From Flavobacteriaceae bacterium (GTDB lineage Bacteria; Bacteroidota; Bacteroidia; Flavobacteriales; Flavobacteriaceae): 64,000 bases of DNA. The notes beneath the pieces were generated by a model that worked only from the letters and a program-made list of their open reading frames with translations, made no database searches and was not told where the DNA came from. The DNA lies in assembly GCA_947457615.1 (NCBI GenBank), contig CANGWK010000003.1:1-64000 (forward strand). Direction: 5' to 3'. The translations under genes were made by a program, and so were the position numbers. Below are positions 18,141 to 26,840 of the stretch, piece after piece; position 1 is the stretch's first letter; each line of letters begins with the position of its first letter.

Positions 18141-19418
18141 CTAATTTTCTTTATATGCTTTTATCAACACCTTGTCAATTTTAGCGCCATCCATTTTTTG
18201 GGCTTCAAATTCTAGTTTGTTCCAAATTAATTTTTCTCCTTGCTTGGGAATGGAACCTAATTCAGTAATGAAAAATCCGCTAACGGTAGTTACTTCATAA
18301 TCGTTAGTAAGATCATCCATATCGAAAAATGTTAGAAAATCGTGCAACGAATAGGGTCCATCTACTAACCAGGTCCCGTCTTCATTTGCAACTAATTTAT
18401 TTTCGTCGTTGTCAAAATCGGAAGCGTCTCCAACTAAGGCTTCTAGTATATCATCAAGAGTAATTATTCCTTGGAAAACCGCATACTCATCTACAATAAA
18501 AGCATAATGAACGCGGGTTTTTTTGAAATTTTCTAAGGCTTTGTAAACCGAAGTTTGCTCTATTAAATAAACAGGATCTTTTGCAATTTCTTGCAGATTA
18601 AAATTCACTTTGTCAAAATTAGAAAACAAATCTTTAAGGGATATTACACCAATAATTTCGTCTAAACTGTCTCTACAAACAGGGAAAACAGAATGTAATT
18701 CGTTTAAAACTTTTGCTTTTATTTCCTCCAAACTATTCTCCACCGATAAATACACAATGTCGGAACGGTGGGTCATTAAAGAATTAATTTTTCTGTCGCC
18801 AATATGAAAAACTCTTTCTACAATATCGTGTTCAATTTCTTGCACCTCACCTACTTCGGCGCCTTCTTTTATGATTGCTTTAATTTCTTCTTCAGTAACT
18901 TTACCGTCAGCAGTTGGTTTTATATTGAACAATTTAAGCAAAGCATCTGTAGATATTGTCAGCAACCAAATGAATGGAGCAGTTAATTGCGAAATGATTT
19001 TCATTGGAACCGCCATTCGTTTAGCAATAGTTTCCGGATAATTCAATCCAATTCTTTTGGGTAGTAATTCCCCTAATACTAGAGAAAAGAAAGTCAAAAT
19101 TACTACAACTATTCCAACCGCTATGGAATGAGCGTATATTTTTAAATCGTCGAATGTTGCAATTAAATTTTGAACATCATTAGTTATTTTATCTCCCGAA
19201 TAAATTCCAGTTAATATACTAATTAAGGTAATTCCTATTTGAACTGTAGAAAGAAGTTTATTTGGAGAGTTAACTAATTCTAAAGCTACTTTGGCATTAG
19301 TATTACCTTTTTTTGCAGAAGTTTCTAACCGATTTTTTCTAGCCGAAATCAAAGCGATTTCCGACATAGAGAAAATGCCGTTAAGCAAAATTAAAAAAAG
19401 TATTATTAAAAGTTCCAT
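18141..19418 (-). CDS. CNNM/DUF21 plus CBS-pair membrane protein (hemolysin/CorC family)
   Basis: The product is 425 residues. An N-terminal DUF21/CNNM transmembrane domain (about 1-190, LLIILFLILLNGIFSMSEIALISARKNRLE split across helices) is followed by a CBS pair (about 200-335, MTHRSDIVYL ... VHYAFIVDEYAVFQGIITLDDILEALVGD). A CorC/HlyC domain (about 345-425) closes it. The family is linked to divalent cation (Mg/Co) efflux or homeostasis; the name hemolysin is historical. It sits between adk and obg. A promoter-like TAACTTTA three bases before the ATG suggests a separate leaderless transcript. Confidence 0.88.
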   Translation of the reverse strand: MELLIILFLILLNGIFSMSEIALISARKNRLETSAKKGNTNAKVALELVNSPNKLLSTVQIGITLISILTGIYSGDKITNDVQNLIATFDDLKIYAHSIAVGIVVVILTFFSLVLGELLPKRIGLNYPETIAKRMAVPMKIISQLTAPFIWLLTISTDALLKLFNIKPTADGKVTEEEIKAIIKEGAEVGEVQEIEHDIVERVFHIGDRKINSLMTHRSDIVYLSVENSLEEIKAKVLNELHSVFPVCRDSLDEIIGVISLKDLFSNFDKVNFNLQEIAKDPVYLIEQTSVYKALENFKKTRVHYAFIVDEYAVFQGIITLDDILEALVGDASDFDNDENKLVANEDGTWLVDGPYSLHDFLTFFDMDDLTNDYEVTTVSGFFITELGSIPKQGEKLIWNKLEFEAQKMDGAKIDKVLIKAYKEN

Positions 19419-19421
19419 ATC

Positions 19422-19429
19422 TAAAGTTA
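19422..19429 (-). promoter_or_regulatory. -7-like element of the CNNM gene, leaderless spacing
   Basis: The minus strand reads TAACTTTA, three bases before the ATG at 19418. The T-rich -33 region would overlap the T tract of the adk terminator at 19431-19474. Confidence 0.35.
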
Positions 19430-19430
19430 C

Positions 19431-19474
19431 AAAAAAAGAGCCTGAATTCCGAATTCCGGAAATTGCTCTTTTTC
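19431..19474 (-). terminator. Terminator of the hpt-adk transcript
   Basis: AAAAAGAGC and GCTCTTTTT arms enclose an inner GAATTCCG/CGGAATTC-type palindrome. Seven T residues follow on the minus strand. It lies about 60 bases after the adk stop and before the CNNM start. Confidence 0.75.
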
Positions 19475-19535
19475 TGTTTACAAATATCTAAAAAAAAAAT
19501 GAATGCTCGAAATTTATATTCCTTTGGTCAAATAA

Positions 19536-20108
19536 CTATAAATTATCAAAAACAAGGTTCAATCTTTCATTAACTTCTAGTATGGTTCCAATACCATTTA
19601 CAGCATGAAATTTACTTTGTCCCTTATAATAATCCATTAAAGGTGCCGTTTTTTCATTGTATTCTTGGTAGCGATTTCTAATTTTTTCTTCGTCTTGATC
19701 ATCTGGTCTACCAGAAGTTTTTCCTCTTTCCAATAATCTGGCAACCAAAACTGAATCATCCGCATCAAGCGCTACAGTTGCAGTAATATTTTGTCCTTTG
19801 GTTTCTAAAAATTTATCTAAAGCTGCTGCTTGTGCTAAAGTTCTTGGGAAACCATCGAATAAAAATCCCGCAGAAAGTGGATTTTTATCTACCTCGCTTT
19901 GCAACATTTGGATGGTCAGTTCATCAGTAACTAAATCACCCTTATCCATAAAAGTTTTAGCTAACCTCCCTAAATCGGTATCGTTTTTTATATTGAATCT
20001 AAAAATATCTCCTGTAGAAAGATGTGTTAAATTATATTTTTCTTTTAAAAATTCGGCTTGTGTGCCTTTTCCTGCACCCGGTTTCCCGAAAAGAACAATG
20101 TTAATCAT
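19536..20108 (-). CDS. adk: Adenylate kinase
   Basis: The product is 190 residues. The P-loop GKPGAGKGTQ is at 8-17. The AMP-binding LSTGDIFR and GFPRTLAQA segments follow, as does the short LID form (RLLERGKTSGRPDDQDEEKIRNR split by the nucleotide-binding Arg residues). The short LID without a zinc-finger insertion explains the 190-residue length, compared with about 215 in E. coli. The enzyme interconverts ATP + AMP and 2 ADP. It lies 44 bases after hpt, so the two are probably co-transcribed. Confidence 0.96.
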   Translation of the reverse strand: MINIVLFGKPGAGKGTQAEFLKEKYNLTHLSTGDIFRFNIKNDTDLGRLAKTFMDKGDLVTDELTIQMLQSEVDKNPLSAGFLFDGFPRTLAQAAALDKFLETKGQNITATVALDADDSVLVARLLERGKTSGRPDDQDEEKIRNRYQEYNEKTAPLMDYYKGQSKFHAVNGIGTILEVNERLNLVFDNL

Positions 20109-20152
20109 TTTGTAAAAGTTGTGTGTTATTGTTGTTTTTTGAAATTCTAAGT

Positions 20153-20695
20153 CTATTTTTTTTGAGCTAATTGATACACGTCTGGAAAGTTTCTTCCTAA
20201 CCCGTCGTAGTCTAAACCATATCCAACAATGAATTTATTAGGAATTCGAATTCCAATGTAATCGATTTTGATGTCTTTTTTGTAAGCTTCTGGCTTAAAA
20301 AAAAGCGTTGCAATTTTAAGATGTTTTACCTTTTTCTCTTTGAAGATTGCTTTTAATTCTTCAATGGTATTTCCTGTATCAACAATATCTTCAACGATTA
20401 TAACCGTTCTTCCTTCAAGGTTTTCGTTGATTCCAATAAGTTGTTTCACTGCATTAGTAGATTCGGTTCCTTCATACGAAGCCAGTTTCAAGAAACTCAC
20501 TTCACACATTCCTCGATAGTGCTTCATCAAATCAGATAACACCATAAAAGATCCATTTAGAATTCCTACAAATACCGGAATCTCATCAAAGAAATCGTCA
20601 TCCATTTGCTTGGCCATATTTGAGATTGCAAAATCAATTTCTTCTGAGGAAATAAATGGCTCAAAACTTTTACCGTGAAGCTGTATCATAGTCAT
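20153..20695 (-). CDS. hpt: Hypoxanthine phosphoribosyltransferase
   Basis: The product is 180 residues. The PRPP-binding loop VIIVEDIVDTGNT (98-110) and the FVGILNGSFMVLSDL segment near residue 42 are typical of HPRT. KLASYEGTES matches the flexible loop II. It salvages hypoxanthine (and often guanine) to the nucleotide with PRPP. It is divergent from purK, so de novo and salvage purine genes face away from a shared 225-base region. A -7 element TAAATTTG lies 20 bases upstream. Confidence 0.94.
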   Translation of the reverse strand: MTMIQLHGKSFEPFISSEEIDFAISNMAKQMDDDFFDEIPVFVGILNGSFMVLSDLMKHYRGMCEVSFLKLASYEGTESTNAVKQLIGINENLEGRTVIIVEDIVDTGNTIEELKAIFKEKKVKHLKIATLFFKPEAYKKDIKIDYIGIRIPNKFIVGYGLDYDGLGRNFPDVYQLAQKK

Positions 20696-20714
20696 TAATT
20701 TGAAATTAAAGTTG

Positions 20715-20722
20715 CAAATTTA
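20715..20722 (-). promoter_or_regulatory. -7 promoter element of hpt
   Basis: The minus strand reads TAAATTTG, an exact TAnnTTTG match, giving a leader of roughly 15 bases before the hpt ATG at 20695. Confidence 0.55.
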
Positions 20723-20875
20723 GTGAAGTATTAAGTATTAAATAGTATACAAAGAAACTTTTTTACTAATTTGTTAATTTTGCAAAATCAATTTAGTTTT
20801 TACGTCTTATAAATATTTATTTCAGATAATAAATCGAATTTACGTTGTTTTCTAGTTAAAGATATTTTGAAGCAA

Positions 20876-20904
20876 TTGAAATAATTTTCAAATGTTTATC
20901 TTTG
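20876..20904 (+). promoter_or_regulatory. purK-purE promoter
   Basis: TTG at 20876-20878 (-33 element) and TATCTTTG at 20897-20904 (exact -7 match) are separated by 18 bases. This is the best -33/-7 pair seen in the window. The leader to the ATG at 20921 is about 12 bases. Confidence 0.65.
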
Positions 20905-20920
20905 CACAAACGCAACAAAA

Positions 20921-22069
20921 ATGAACTACTTTTCTTCCGATTTTAAACTTGGAATTCTAGGTGGCGGTCAATTAGGCAAAATGCTATTGGCCGAAACTCG
21001 AAAATTTGACATTCATACCTATATTTTAGATTCTAGCAAAGAAGCACCTAGTCAGTATGGAGCAAATCAGTTTTTCATTGGTGATTTAATGGATTTTGAA
21101 GCCGTTTACCAATTTGGCAAAAAAGTTAATCTCTTAACATTAGAAATTGAAAATATAAATTTAGATGCTTTGGACAAATTGGAAGCGGAAGGTTTACTTG
21201 TTTTTCCTTCTCCAAAAACTTTGAGATTGATTCAGAATAAAGGACGTCAAAAAGATTTTTACATCGAAAACAATATTCCAACTTCCAATTATAAAAAATA
21301 TAGTAATCTTGAAAATCTTAAATCAGAAATAGAAATATTAAACTTTCCATTTGTTTGGAAATGCACCCAATTTGGCTACGATGGAAATGGTGTAAAGGTT
21401 GTGCGAACTGCTTCCGATTTAGAAAATCTTCCCAATGTTGAGTGTATTGCCGAAGAGATGATTGCTTTTAAAAATGAACTGGCAGTTATTGTAGCTCGCT
21501 CCGCTTCTGGAGAAGTAAAAACGTATCCAGTAGTAGAAATGGAATTCCACCCCGAAGCCAATCAAGTAGAATATGTAATTTGTCCTGCAAGAATTGATGA
21601 TAAAGTAGCACAGAAAGCAAAAGAAATTGCTTTACAAGTTTCGGAAGCGTTTAACCATGTTGGCCTTTTGGCAGTGGAAATGTTTCAAACTCAAGAGGAT
21701 GAAATTTTGGTAAATGAAGTTGCACCAAGACCACACAATTCAGGGCATCACACCATTGAAGCAAGTTACACCTCGCAATTTGAAAACCATTTACGAGCCA
21801 TTTTAAACCTTCCTTTAGGAAATACTGCTAGTAAAGTTGCTGGAATTATGGTAAATTTGGTGGGTGAAGAAGGATTTTCAGGATCTGTTATTTATCAAAA
21901 CATTGAAAAAATAATGGCTATTGATGGCGTAACGCCTCACATTTACGGCAAAAAAGAAACACGTCCTTTCAGAAAAATGGGACATGTTACAATTGTAAAT
22001 GAGGACATGCAACAAGCCAGAAAAATTGCTGAAGAAGTTAAGAATACCATCCGCGTTATCGCAAAATAA
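20921..22069 (+). CDS. purK: 5-(carboxyamino)imidazole ribonucleotide synthase
   Basis: The 382-residue ATP-grasp enzyme begins KLGILGGGQLGKMLLAE (PurK N-terminal fold). It has the ATP-grasp region FVWKCTQFGYDGNGVKV and the metal-binding NEVAPRPHNSGHHTIEA. PurK carboxylates AIR to N5-CAIR with ATP and bicarbonate in de novo purine synthesis. purE follows after 32 bases in the same direction, giving a purK-purE operon for consecutive steps. Confidence 0.96.
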   Translation: MNYFSSDFKLGILGGGQLGKMLLAETRKFDIHTYILDSSKEAPSQYGANQFFIGDLMDFEAVYQFGKKVNLLTLEIENINLDALDKLEAEGLLVFPSPKTLRLIQNKGRQKDFYIENNIPTSNYKKYSNLENLKSEIEILNFPFVWKCTQFGYDGNGVKVVRTASDLENLPNVECIAEEMIAFKNELAVIVARSASGEVKTYPVVEMEFHPEANQVEYVICPARIDDKVAQKAKEIALQVSEAFNHVGLLAVEMFQTQEDEILVNEVAPRPHNSGHHTIEASYTSQFENHLRAILNLPLGNTASKVAGIMVNLVGEEGFSGSVIYQNIEKIMAIDGVTPHIYGKKETRPFRKMGHVTIVNEDMQQARKIAEEVKNTIRVIAK

Positions 22070-22101
22070 TTATAAATTATAAATTGTTAATTATCAATAA
22101 A

Positions 22102-22584
22102 ATGAAAGTAGCTGTAATAATGGGAAGCATATCGGATATGCCAGTAATGCAAGAAGCAATAGATATTTTAAATGGATTTGACATAGAAACTGAAGTCGAT
22201 ATTGTTTCGGCACACAGAACTCCCGAAAAACTTTTTGATTTTAGTAAAAATGCGCATACTCGCGGAATCTCTGTAATTATTGCAGGTGCTGGCGGCGCTG
22301 CTCATTTACCGGGAATGGTTGCTTCAATGTCGCCACTGCCTGTAATTGGAGTTCCGGTAAAATCTAGTAATTCTATTGATGGTTGGGATTCAGTTTTGTC
22401 TATTTTGCAAATGCCAGGTGGTGTACCTGTAGCAACTGTAGCCTTAAACGGAGCCAAAAATGCCGGAATTCTTGCCGCTCAAATCATTGGAACCTCTGAT
22501 AAATGTGTATTAGATAAAATTATTTTCTATAAAGAAAGCCTAAAAGAAGCAGTTAATAAAGCGGCTTCTGAACTAAAAAAATAG
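22102..22584 (+). CDS. purE: N5-carboxyaminoimidazole ribonucleotide mutase
   Basis: The product is 160 residues from the ATG at 22102 (MKVAVIMGSISDMPVM). An upstream in-frame ATG at 22084 would add six residues (LIINK) not expected in the family. Motifs: GSISDMPVM for the phosphate, SAHRTP (36-41) with the catalytic His, and AGAGGAAHLPGM (about 61-72). PurE moves the carboxyl of N5-CAIR to C4, the step after PurK. Confidence 0.96.
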   Translation: MKVAVIMGSISDMPVMQEAIDILNGFDIETEVDIVSAHRTPEKLFDFSKNAHTRGISVIIAGAGGAAHLPGMVASMSPLPVIGVPVKSSNSIDGWDSVLSILQMPGGVPVATVALNGAKNAGILAAQIIGTSDKCVLDKIIFYKESLKEAVNKAASELKK

Positions 22585-22606
22585 TTATCTTTAGCAAAAG
22601 AAAATT

Positions 22607-22834
22607 ATGAACATTCAAACTTCTAAAATTGAATTAGCTAAGGTTATTTTGGATATTGAAAATCCAAAGTTGATTGAAGAAATTATTCAATTAATTCAAA
22701 AAAAATCTACTTTAACTGAAAAACAAAAATTAGCTATTGATGAGGCTATTCATTCTTTAGAAAATAAAAAAGGATTTTCTCATAATTTAGTTATGGAAGA
22801 AACAAGAAATCGCTATTCAAAGTATTTCAAATAA
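22607..22834 (+). CDS. Small antitoxin of a ParE-type toxin-antitoxin pair
   Basis: The 75-residue, highly charged, mostly helical protein (MNIQTSKIELAKVILDIENP ... VMEETRNRYSKYFK) is of the kind paired with ParE/RelE toxins in Bacteroidota. Its stop overlaps the toxin start (TAATG), so translation is coupled. TATCTTTA at 22586 may be its own promoter, inside the end of purE. No recognisable DNA-binding fold is evident by eye, so family membership rests mainly on context and size. Confidence 0.75.
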   Translation: MNIQTSKIELAKVILDIENPKLIEEIIQLIQKKSTLTEKQKLAIDEAIHSLENKKGFSHNLVMEETRNRYSKYFK

Positions 22835-23094
22835 TGGAGATCATTTGGTCGCCTCAATCAAAAAAAGATTATTGGCAAAATATTGATTATTTAGAGGCGG
22901 AATGGACATTTAAAGATGTTATAAATTTTATTGAAAAGGTAGACCAAACCTTGAATTTGCTTCTTCAGAACAATATTGAATTTATTTCAACAAATTATAA
23001 AAACATTAATAAAGTGGTAATTTTAAAACAAATCACTCTTTATTATAGAATAAATAATGACAAAATCGAATTACTCCGTTTTTGGAATACTTAA
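22834..23094 (+). CDS. RelE/ParE-superfamily toxin
   Basis: The product is 86 residues. It has the ParE layout: initial strand MEIIWSPQSKKDY, helices (WQNIDYLEAEWTFKDVINF and the following helix), then strands VVILKQITLYYRI and IELLRFWNT. The ending LLRFWNTR-like strand is typical of ParE-type proteins of Bacteroidota. The family acts on gyrase (ParE) or ribosome-bound mRNA (RelE); which applies here is unknown. The ATG shares a base with the antitoxin stop. The pair sits between purE and an M3 peptidase as a one-module insertion. Confidence 0.82.
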   Translation: MEIIWSPQSKKDYWQNIDYLEAEWTFKDVINFIEKVDQTLNLLLQNNIEFISTNYKNINKVVILKQITLYYRINNDKIELLRFWNT

Positions 23095-23137
23095 CAGGAT
23101 TTAATAAATATTAATCTATAAATGCAATTTTGCAAAA

Positions 23138-25165
23138 ATGAAAATTTTAACTTCTACATTCCAAACAAAACACAATACTGCTCCCTTTTCACATATAAAA
23201 CTAGAAGATTACCAACCTGCTTTTATTGAAAACATCGCAAATGCAAGAGCAGAGATTGATGCAATAACTAATAATTCCGAAGATCCTACCTTTGAAAACA
23301 CTATCGTTGCGTTAGATTTTTCTGGAGATGCTCTGGATCGACTTTCGTCTATATTCTTCAATTTGAATTCGGCTGAAACTTGTGACGAAATGCAAAAAAT
23401 AGCCCAAGAAGTTTCACCACTACTAACTGCATTCGGAAATGATATTTCGTTAAATGAAAATTTATTTAAAAGAGTAAAAGCAGTTCATGATCAAAAAGAA
23501 AATTTGACTTTAACAACTGAGCAAGCCACTTTATTAGACAAAAAATACAAAAGTTTTGCTCGAAATGGTGCTTTGCTATCCGAAGATAAAAAAGCAAAAT
23601 TAAGAGAAATCGATACCGAATTAGCTAAATTAAAATTGACTTATGGTGAAAACGTTTTGGCGGAAACTAACAACTATCAATTGCATATTACCAACGAAAC
23701 TGACTTAACAGGTTTGCCAGAAGATGCTAAAGAAATGGCGCGTTCGTTAGCAAAATCTAAAGAACTTGAAGGTTGGATTTTTACCTTAGATTTTCCAAGC
23801 TATTTGCCTTTTGTAACCTATATAGAAAATAGAGAATTAAGAAAAGAAATGGCAATTGCAGCAGGTAAAAAAGCATTTCAAGGAAACAAATTCGATAATA
23901 AAGAAATCACTTTAAAAATTGCCAAGTTGCGTTTCGACCGTGCTAATTTATTAGGTTATGCTACCCATTCGCATTTTGTTTTAGAAGAACGAATGGCACA
24001 AAATCCAGATAAAGTAAAATCGTTTCTAAAAGATTTACTTGAAAAAGCAAAACCAGCAGCCGAAAAAGAAATAGCACAATTAACTGCTTTTGCAATGGAG
24101 TTAGATGGTTTAGAACAATTAGAAAAATGGGATGCTTCTTACTATTCTGAAAAATTAAAACAAAAGTTGTTCCGTTTGGATGACGAATTATTGAAACCCT
24201 ATTTCAAATTAGAAAATGTATTAAACGGTGCATTTACAGTAGCAGAAAAGTTATTTGGAATTACCTTCAAAGAAGTTTTTGATATTGATAAATACCACGA
24301 AGAAGTGCAAACATTTGAAGTACAAGACGAGCAAAAAAATTTAGTTGCTATCTTCTACTCCGATTTTTTCCCTAGAAAAGGAAAACGAAATGGTGCTTGG
24401 ATGACTTCCTATAAATCGCAATCGGTAAAAGATGGTATTAATGAAAGACCCCACGTTTCTATCGTTTGTAATTTCACTCCGCCCACGGAAACCAAACCTT
24501 CCTTATTAACTTTTAACGAAGTAACTACTTTATTCCATGAATTTGGTCATGCCCTTCATGGAATGTTGGCCAATACCATTTACCCAAGTTTATCGGGAAC
24601 CTCAGTTTATTGGGATTTTGTGGAATTACCAAGTCAAGTAATGGAAAATTGGTGCTACGAACCCGAAGCACTGGCTTTATTTGCCAAACATTATGAAACT
24701 GGAGAAATTATTCCACAGGTTTATGTTGAAAAAATAAAAGAAAGCGCAAGTTTTTTAGAAGGAATGGCAACCTTACGACAAGTGAGTTTTGGAATTCTAG
24801 ACATGGCCTTTCATAGTAACAACCCAAGTGAAATTATCGATATCAAATCATTTGAAAAACAAGCTATGGAGGGTACCACTTTATATCCAGATGTTGCTGA
24901 AAATTGCATGAGCGTGTCCTTTTCCCATATTTTTCAAGGAGGGTATTCCTCGGGATATTACAGCTATAAATGGGCTGAAGTTTTGGATGCCGATGCCTTT
25001 GCTTATTTTCAAGAAAAAGGAATTTTCAATAAAGAAGTGGCAACTAAATTTAAAGAAAATGTACTCTCCAAAGGTGGAACCGAATTGCCAATGGAATTAT
25101 ACAAACGATTTAGAGGACACGAACCAAATCCAGATGCTTTGTTAAAACGAGCAGGATTGGTTTAG
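23138..25165 (+). CDS. M3-family metallopeptidase (oligopeptidase A / Dcp type)
   Basis: The product is 675 residues without a signal peptide, hence probably cytoplasmic. The zinc motif HEFGHALHGM has its first His near residue 466. Downstream ESASFLEGMATLRQ and SHIFQGGYSSGYYSYKW carry the substrate-binding Tyr/Gly segments of thimet-type peptidases. The length matches Dcp/oligopeptidase A (about 680). It degrades short peptides. CAATTTTG five bases before the ATG resembles the -7 element, with leaderless spacing. Distinguishing Dcp from OpdA is not possible by eye. Confidence 0.92.
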   Translation: MKILTSTFQTKHNTAPFSHIKLEDYQPAFIENIANARAEIDAITNNSEDPTFENTIVALDFSGDALDRLSSIFFNLNSAETCDEMQKIAQEVSPLLTAFGNDISLNENLFKRVKAVHDQKENLTLTTEQATLLDKKYKSFARNGALLSEDKKAKLREIDTELAKLKLTYGENVLAETNNYQLHITNETDLTGLPEDAKEMARSLAKSKELEGWIFTLDFPSYLPFVTYIENRELRKEMAIAAGKKAFQGNKFDNKEITLKIAKLRFDRANLLGYATHSHFVLEERMAQNPDKVKSFLKDLLEKAKPAAEKEIAQLTAFAMELDGLEQLEKWDASYYSEKLKQKLFRLDDELLKPYFKLENVLNGAFTVAEKLFGITFKEVFDIDKYHEEVQTFEVQDEQKNLVAIFYSDFFPRKGKRNGAWMTSYKSQSVKDGINERPHVSIVCNFTPPTETKPSLLTFNEVTTLFHEFGHALHGMLANTIYPSLSGTSVYWDFVELPSQVMENWCYEPEALALFAKHYETGEIIPQVYVEKIKESASFLEGMATLRQVSFGILDMAFHSNNPSEIIDIKSFEKQAMEGTTLYPDVAENCMSVSFSHIFQGGYSSGYYSYKWAEVLDADAFAYFQEKGIFNKEVATKFKENVLSKGGTELPMELYKRFRGHEPNPDALLKRAGLV

Positions 25166-25271
25166 ACTTTTAGACAAATTAAATGTTAGATTCCGAAGTT
25201 TACTGCTCCTGATTTCCACTATAAATTCAAATTAAAACTTTCATTTTTTAAAGTTTAAAACAAAAATAGCC

Positions 25272-25982
25272 ATGAGTTTCTTAACCGCAGAATGGAATGA
25301 TCTTGCAATTATAAATTATAAAATCGATCCTAAAGTACTAGAAAACTACGTTCCTATTGGGACAGAACTCGATTTGTGGAATAATAAATGCTACATAAGT
25401 TTAATTGGTTTTATGTTTGAAGATGTAAAAATAGTAGGTTTGAAGATTCCTTTTCATACCAACTTTGAAGAAGTAAATTTACGTTTTTATGTGAAACGAT
25501 TGGAAAATGGAATTTGGAAGCGTGGGGTAGTTTTTATTAAAGAAATTGTTCCAAAACGTGCAATTTCTATTGTTGCTAATACTCTGTACAAAGAACATTA
25601 TCAAACCTTGAAAATGAGAAATTCAAGAATCGAAAATGAAACTTCCAAAATATTTAAATACGAATGGAGGAAAAACAAAAAGTGGAATTCAATTCAAATG
25701 ATAACAACTAAAAATACAATTCCTATAGATCTCAATTCGGAAGCAGAGTTTATTACCGAGCATTATTTTGGATATACAAAATACAATAGCAATAAAACCA
25801 TCGAATATAATGTTACGCATCCTAGATGGGAGCAATTGGAAGTCTTAGATTACAACATTGAAGTAAATTTTGAAAACATCTACGGTTCAGAATTTAGTTT
25901 TCTCCAAAACTTAAAACCAACCTCTGCAATGCTGGCAAAAGGTTCTAAAATTACCATTGAAAATAAAAAGATAATTTCATGA
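25272..25982 (+). CDS. DUF2071 (YqjF-like) protein
   Basis: The product is 236 residues. It opens MSFLTAEWNDLAIINYKIDP and contains VPIGTELDLWNNKCYISLIGFMF and NLRFYVKR, the typical DUF2071/acetoacetate-decarboxylase-like beta barrel. WKRGVVFIKEIVPKRAISIVANTLY is the conserved central stretch. No enzymatic activity is established for the family. Its stop overlaps the ATG of the DCC-membrane protein by four bases (ATGA), implying that the two are made together. Confidence 0.85.
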   Translation: MSFLTAEWNDLAIINYKIDPKVLENYVPIGTELDLWNNKCYISLIGFMFEDVKIVGLKIPFHTNFEEVNLRFYVKRLENGIWKRGVVFIKEIVPKRAISIVANTLYKEHYQTLKMRNSRIENETSKIFKYEWRKNKKWNSIQMITTKNTIPIDLNSEAEFITEHYFGYTKYNSNKTIEYNVTHPRWEQLEVLDYNIEVNFENIYGSEFSFLQNLKPTSAMLAKGSKITIENKKIIS

Positions 25983-26803
25983 AAAAGTTAGAAAATCAAA
26001 CCCTAATTTACGATGAAGATTGTCCAATTTGCAATATCTACACTTCAAAACTTATCAAAGCAGGAATTGTAGATGAAAACGGAAGAAAACCTTATTCTGA
26101 AATAAATGAAAATGAGGAAATATATGTTGACTTAAAGAGAGCAACGAACGAAATTGCTTTAGTAGATTCAAAAAACAAAACAGTTCTTTACGGCATTGAT
26201 GGTTTACTGAAAGTATTTGGACATTCTTATCCATTAATAGAAAAAATAGGCACAATAAAACCAATCAATTATGTGCTTAAAAAAATGTACAAATTCATAT
26301 CCTTCAACAGAAAAGTAATTGCTCCAAGCAAAGAAAAAAAGGATATTTCGATAAAGTATATTCCGGATTTTAATTATAAATATCGTTTGTTATACATAGC
26401 GTTCACAAGTGTTATAACAACAATAGTTTTGTGCTATTATTCGAATTTATTATCTTTTTTTCCAAATACTACTATTGGCAGGGAATTACTTTTAACCTTA
26501 GGCCAAATGGTGTTTCAAGGAATATTTTTGACACATCTAAAAAGAGAAAAAATAATGAATTACCTAGGAAATTTAATGACTGTTTCCTTGATGGGATCTT
26601 TGTTATTGCTCCCGATTTTAGTAATTTCTATGTTTTTAAAAATTCCAGAAGCTTTATCAATAGTATGGTTTGGCGCTACTGTAATCCTAATGCTATTAGA
26701 AAATTACAGAAGAACAAAAATTTTAGAATTGCCTTTCCATTTGAATATTACTTGGATTGCTTTTAGAATAATTGTTTTACTGATAATTTTAAATTTATAC
26801 TAA
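25979..26803 (+). CDS. DCC-family thiol-disulfide oxidoreductase domain fused to a membrane domain
   Basis: The product is 274 residues. The N-terminal DCC domain has the redox motif in YDEDCPICNIYTSKL (Cys15 and Cys18). It is followed from about 140 by a hydrophobic half with about four transmembrane segments (YIAFTSVITTIVLCYYS, LGQMVFQGIFLTHL, SLMGSLLLLPILVISM, WIAFRIIVLLIIL). DCC proteins (YuxK type) are predicted disulfide oxidoreductases. The fusion places this one at the inner membrane. It is translationally coupled to the DUF2071 gene. Confidence 0.78.
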   Translation: MKKLENQTLIYDEDCPICNIYTSKLIKAGIVDENGRKPYSEINENEEIYVDLKRATNEIALVDSKNKTVLYGIDGLLKVFGHSYPLIEKIGTIKPINYVLKKMYKFISFNRKVIAPSKEKKDISIKYIPDFNYKYRLLYIAFTSVITTIVLCYYSNLLSFFPNTTIGRELLLTLGQMVFQGIFLTHLKREKIMNYLGNLMTVSLMGSLLLLPILVISMFLKIPEALSIVWFGATVILMLLENYRRTKILELPFHLNITWIAFRIIVLLIILNLY

Positions 26804-26840
26804 TGAGAAAATTATTAACAAAAGTTAATGCTTCGAATTT

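Noticed and set aside
26431..26766. 111-codon alternative frame within the DCC-membrane gene
   Set aside because: Overlaps the real frame in the same direction and has no start context or domain.
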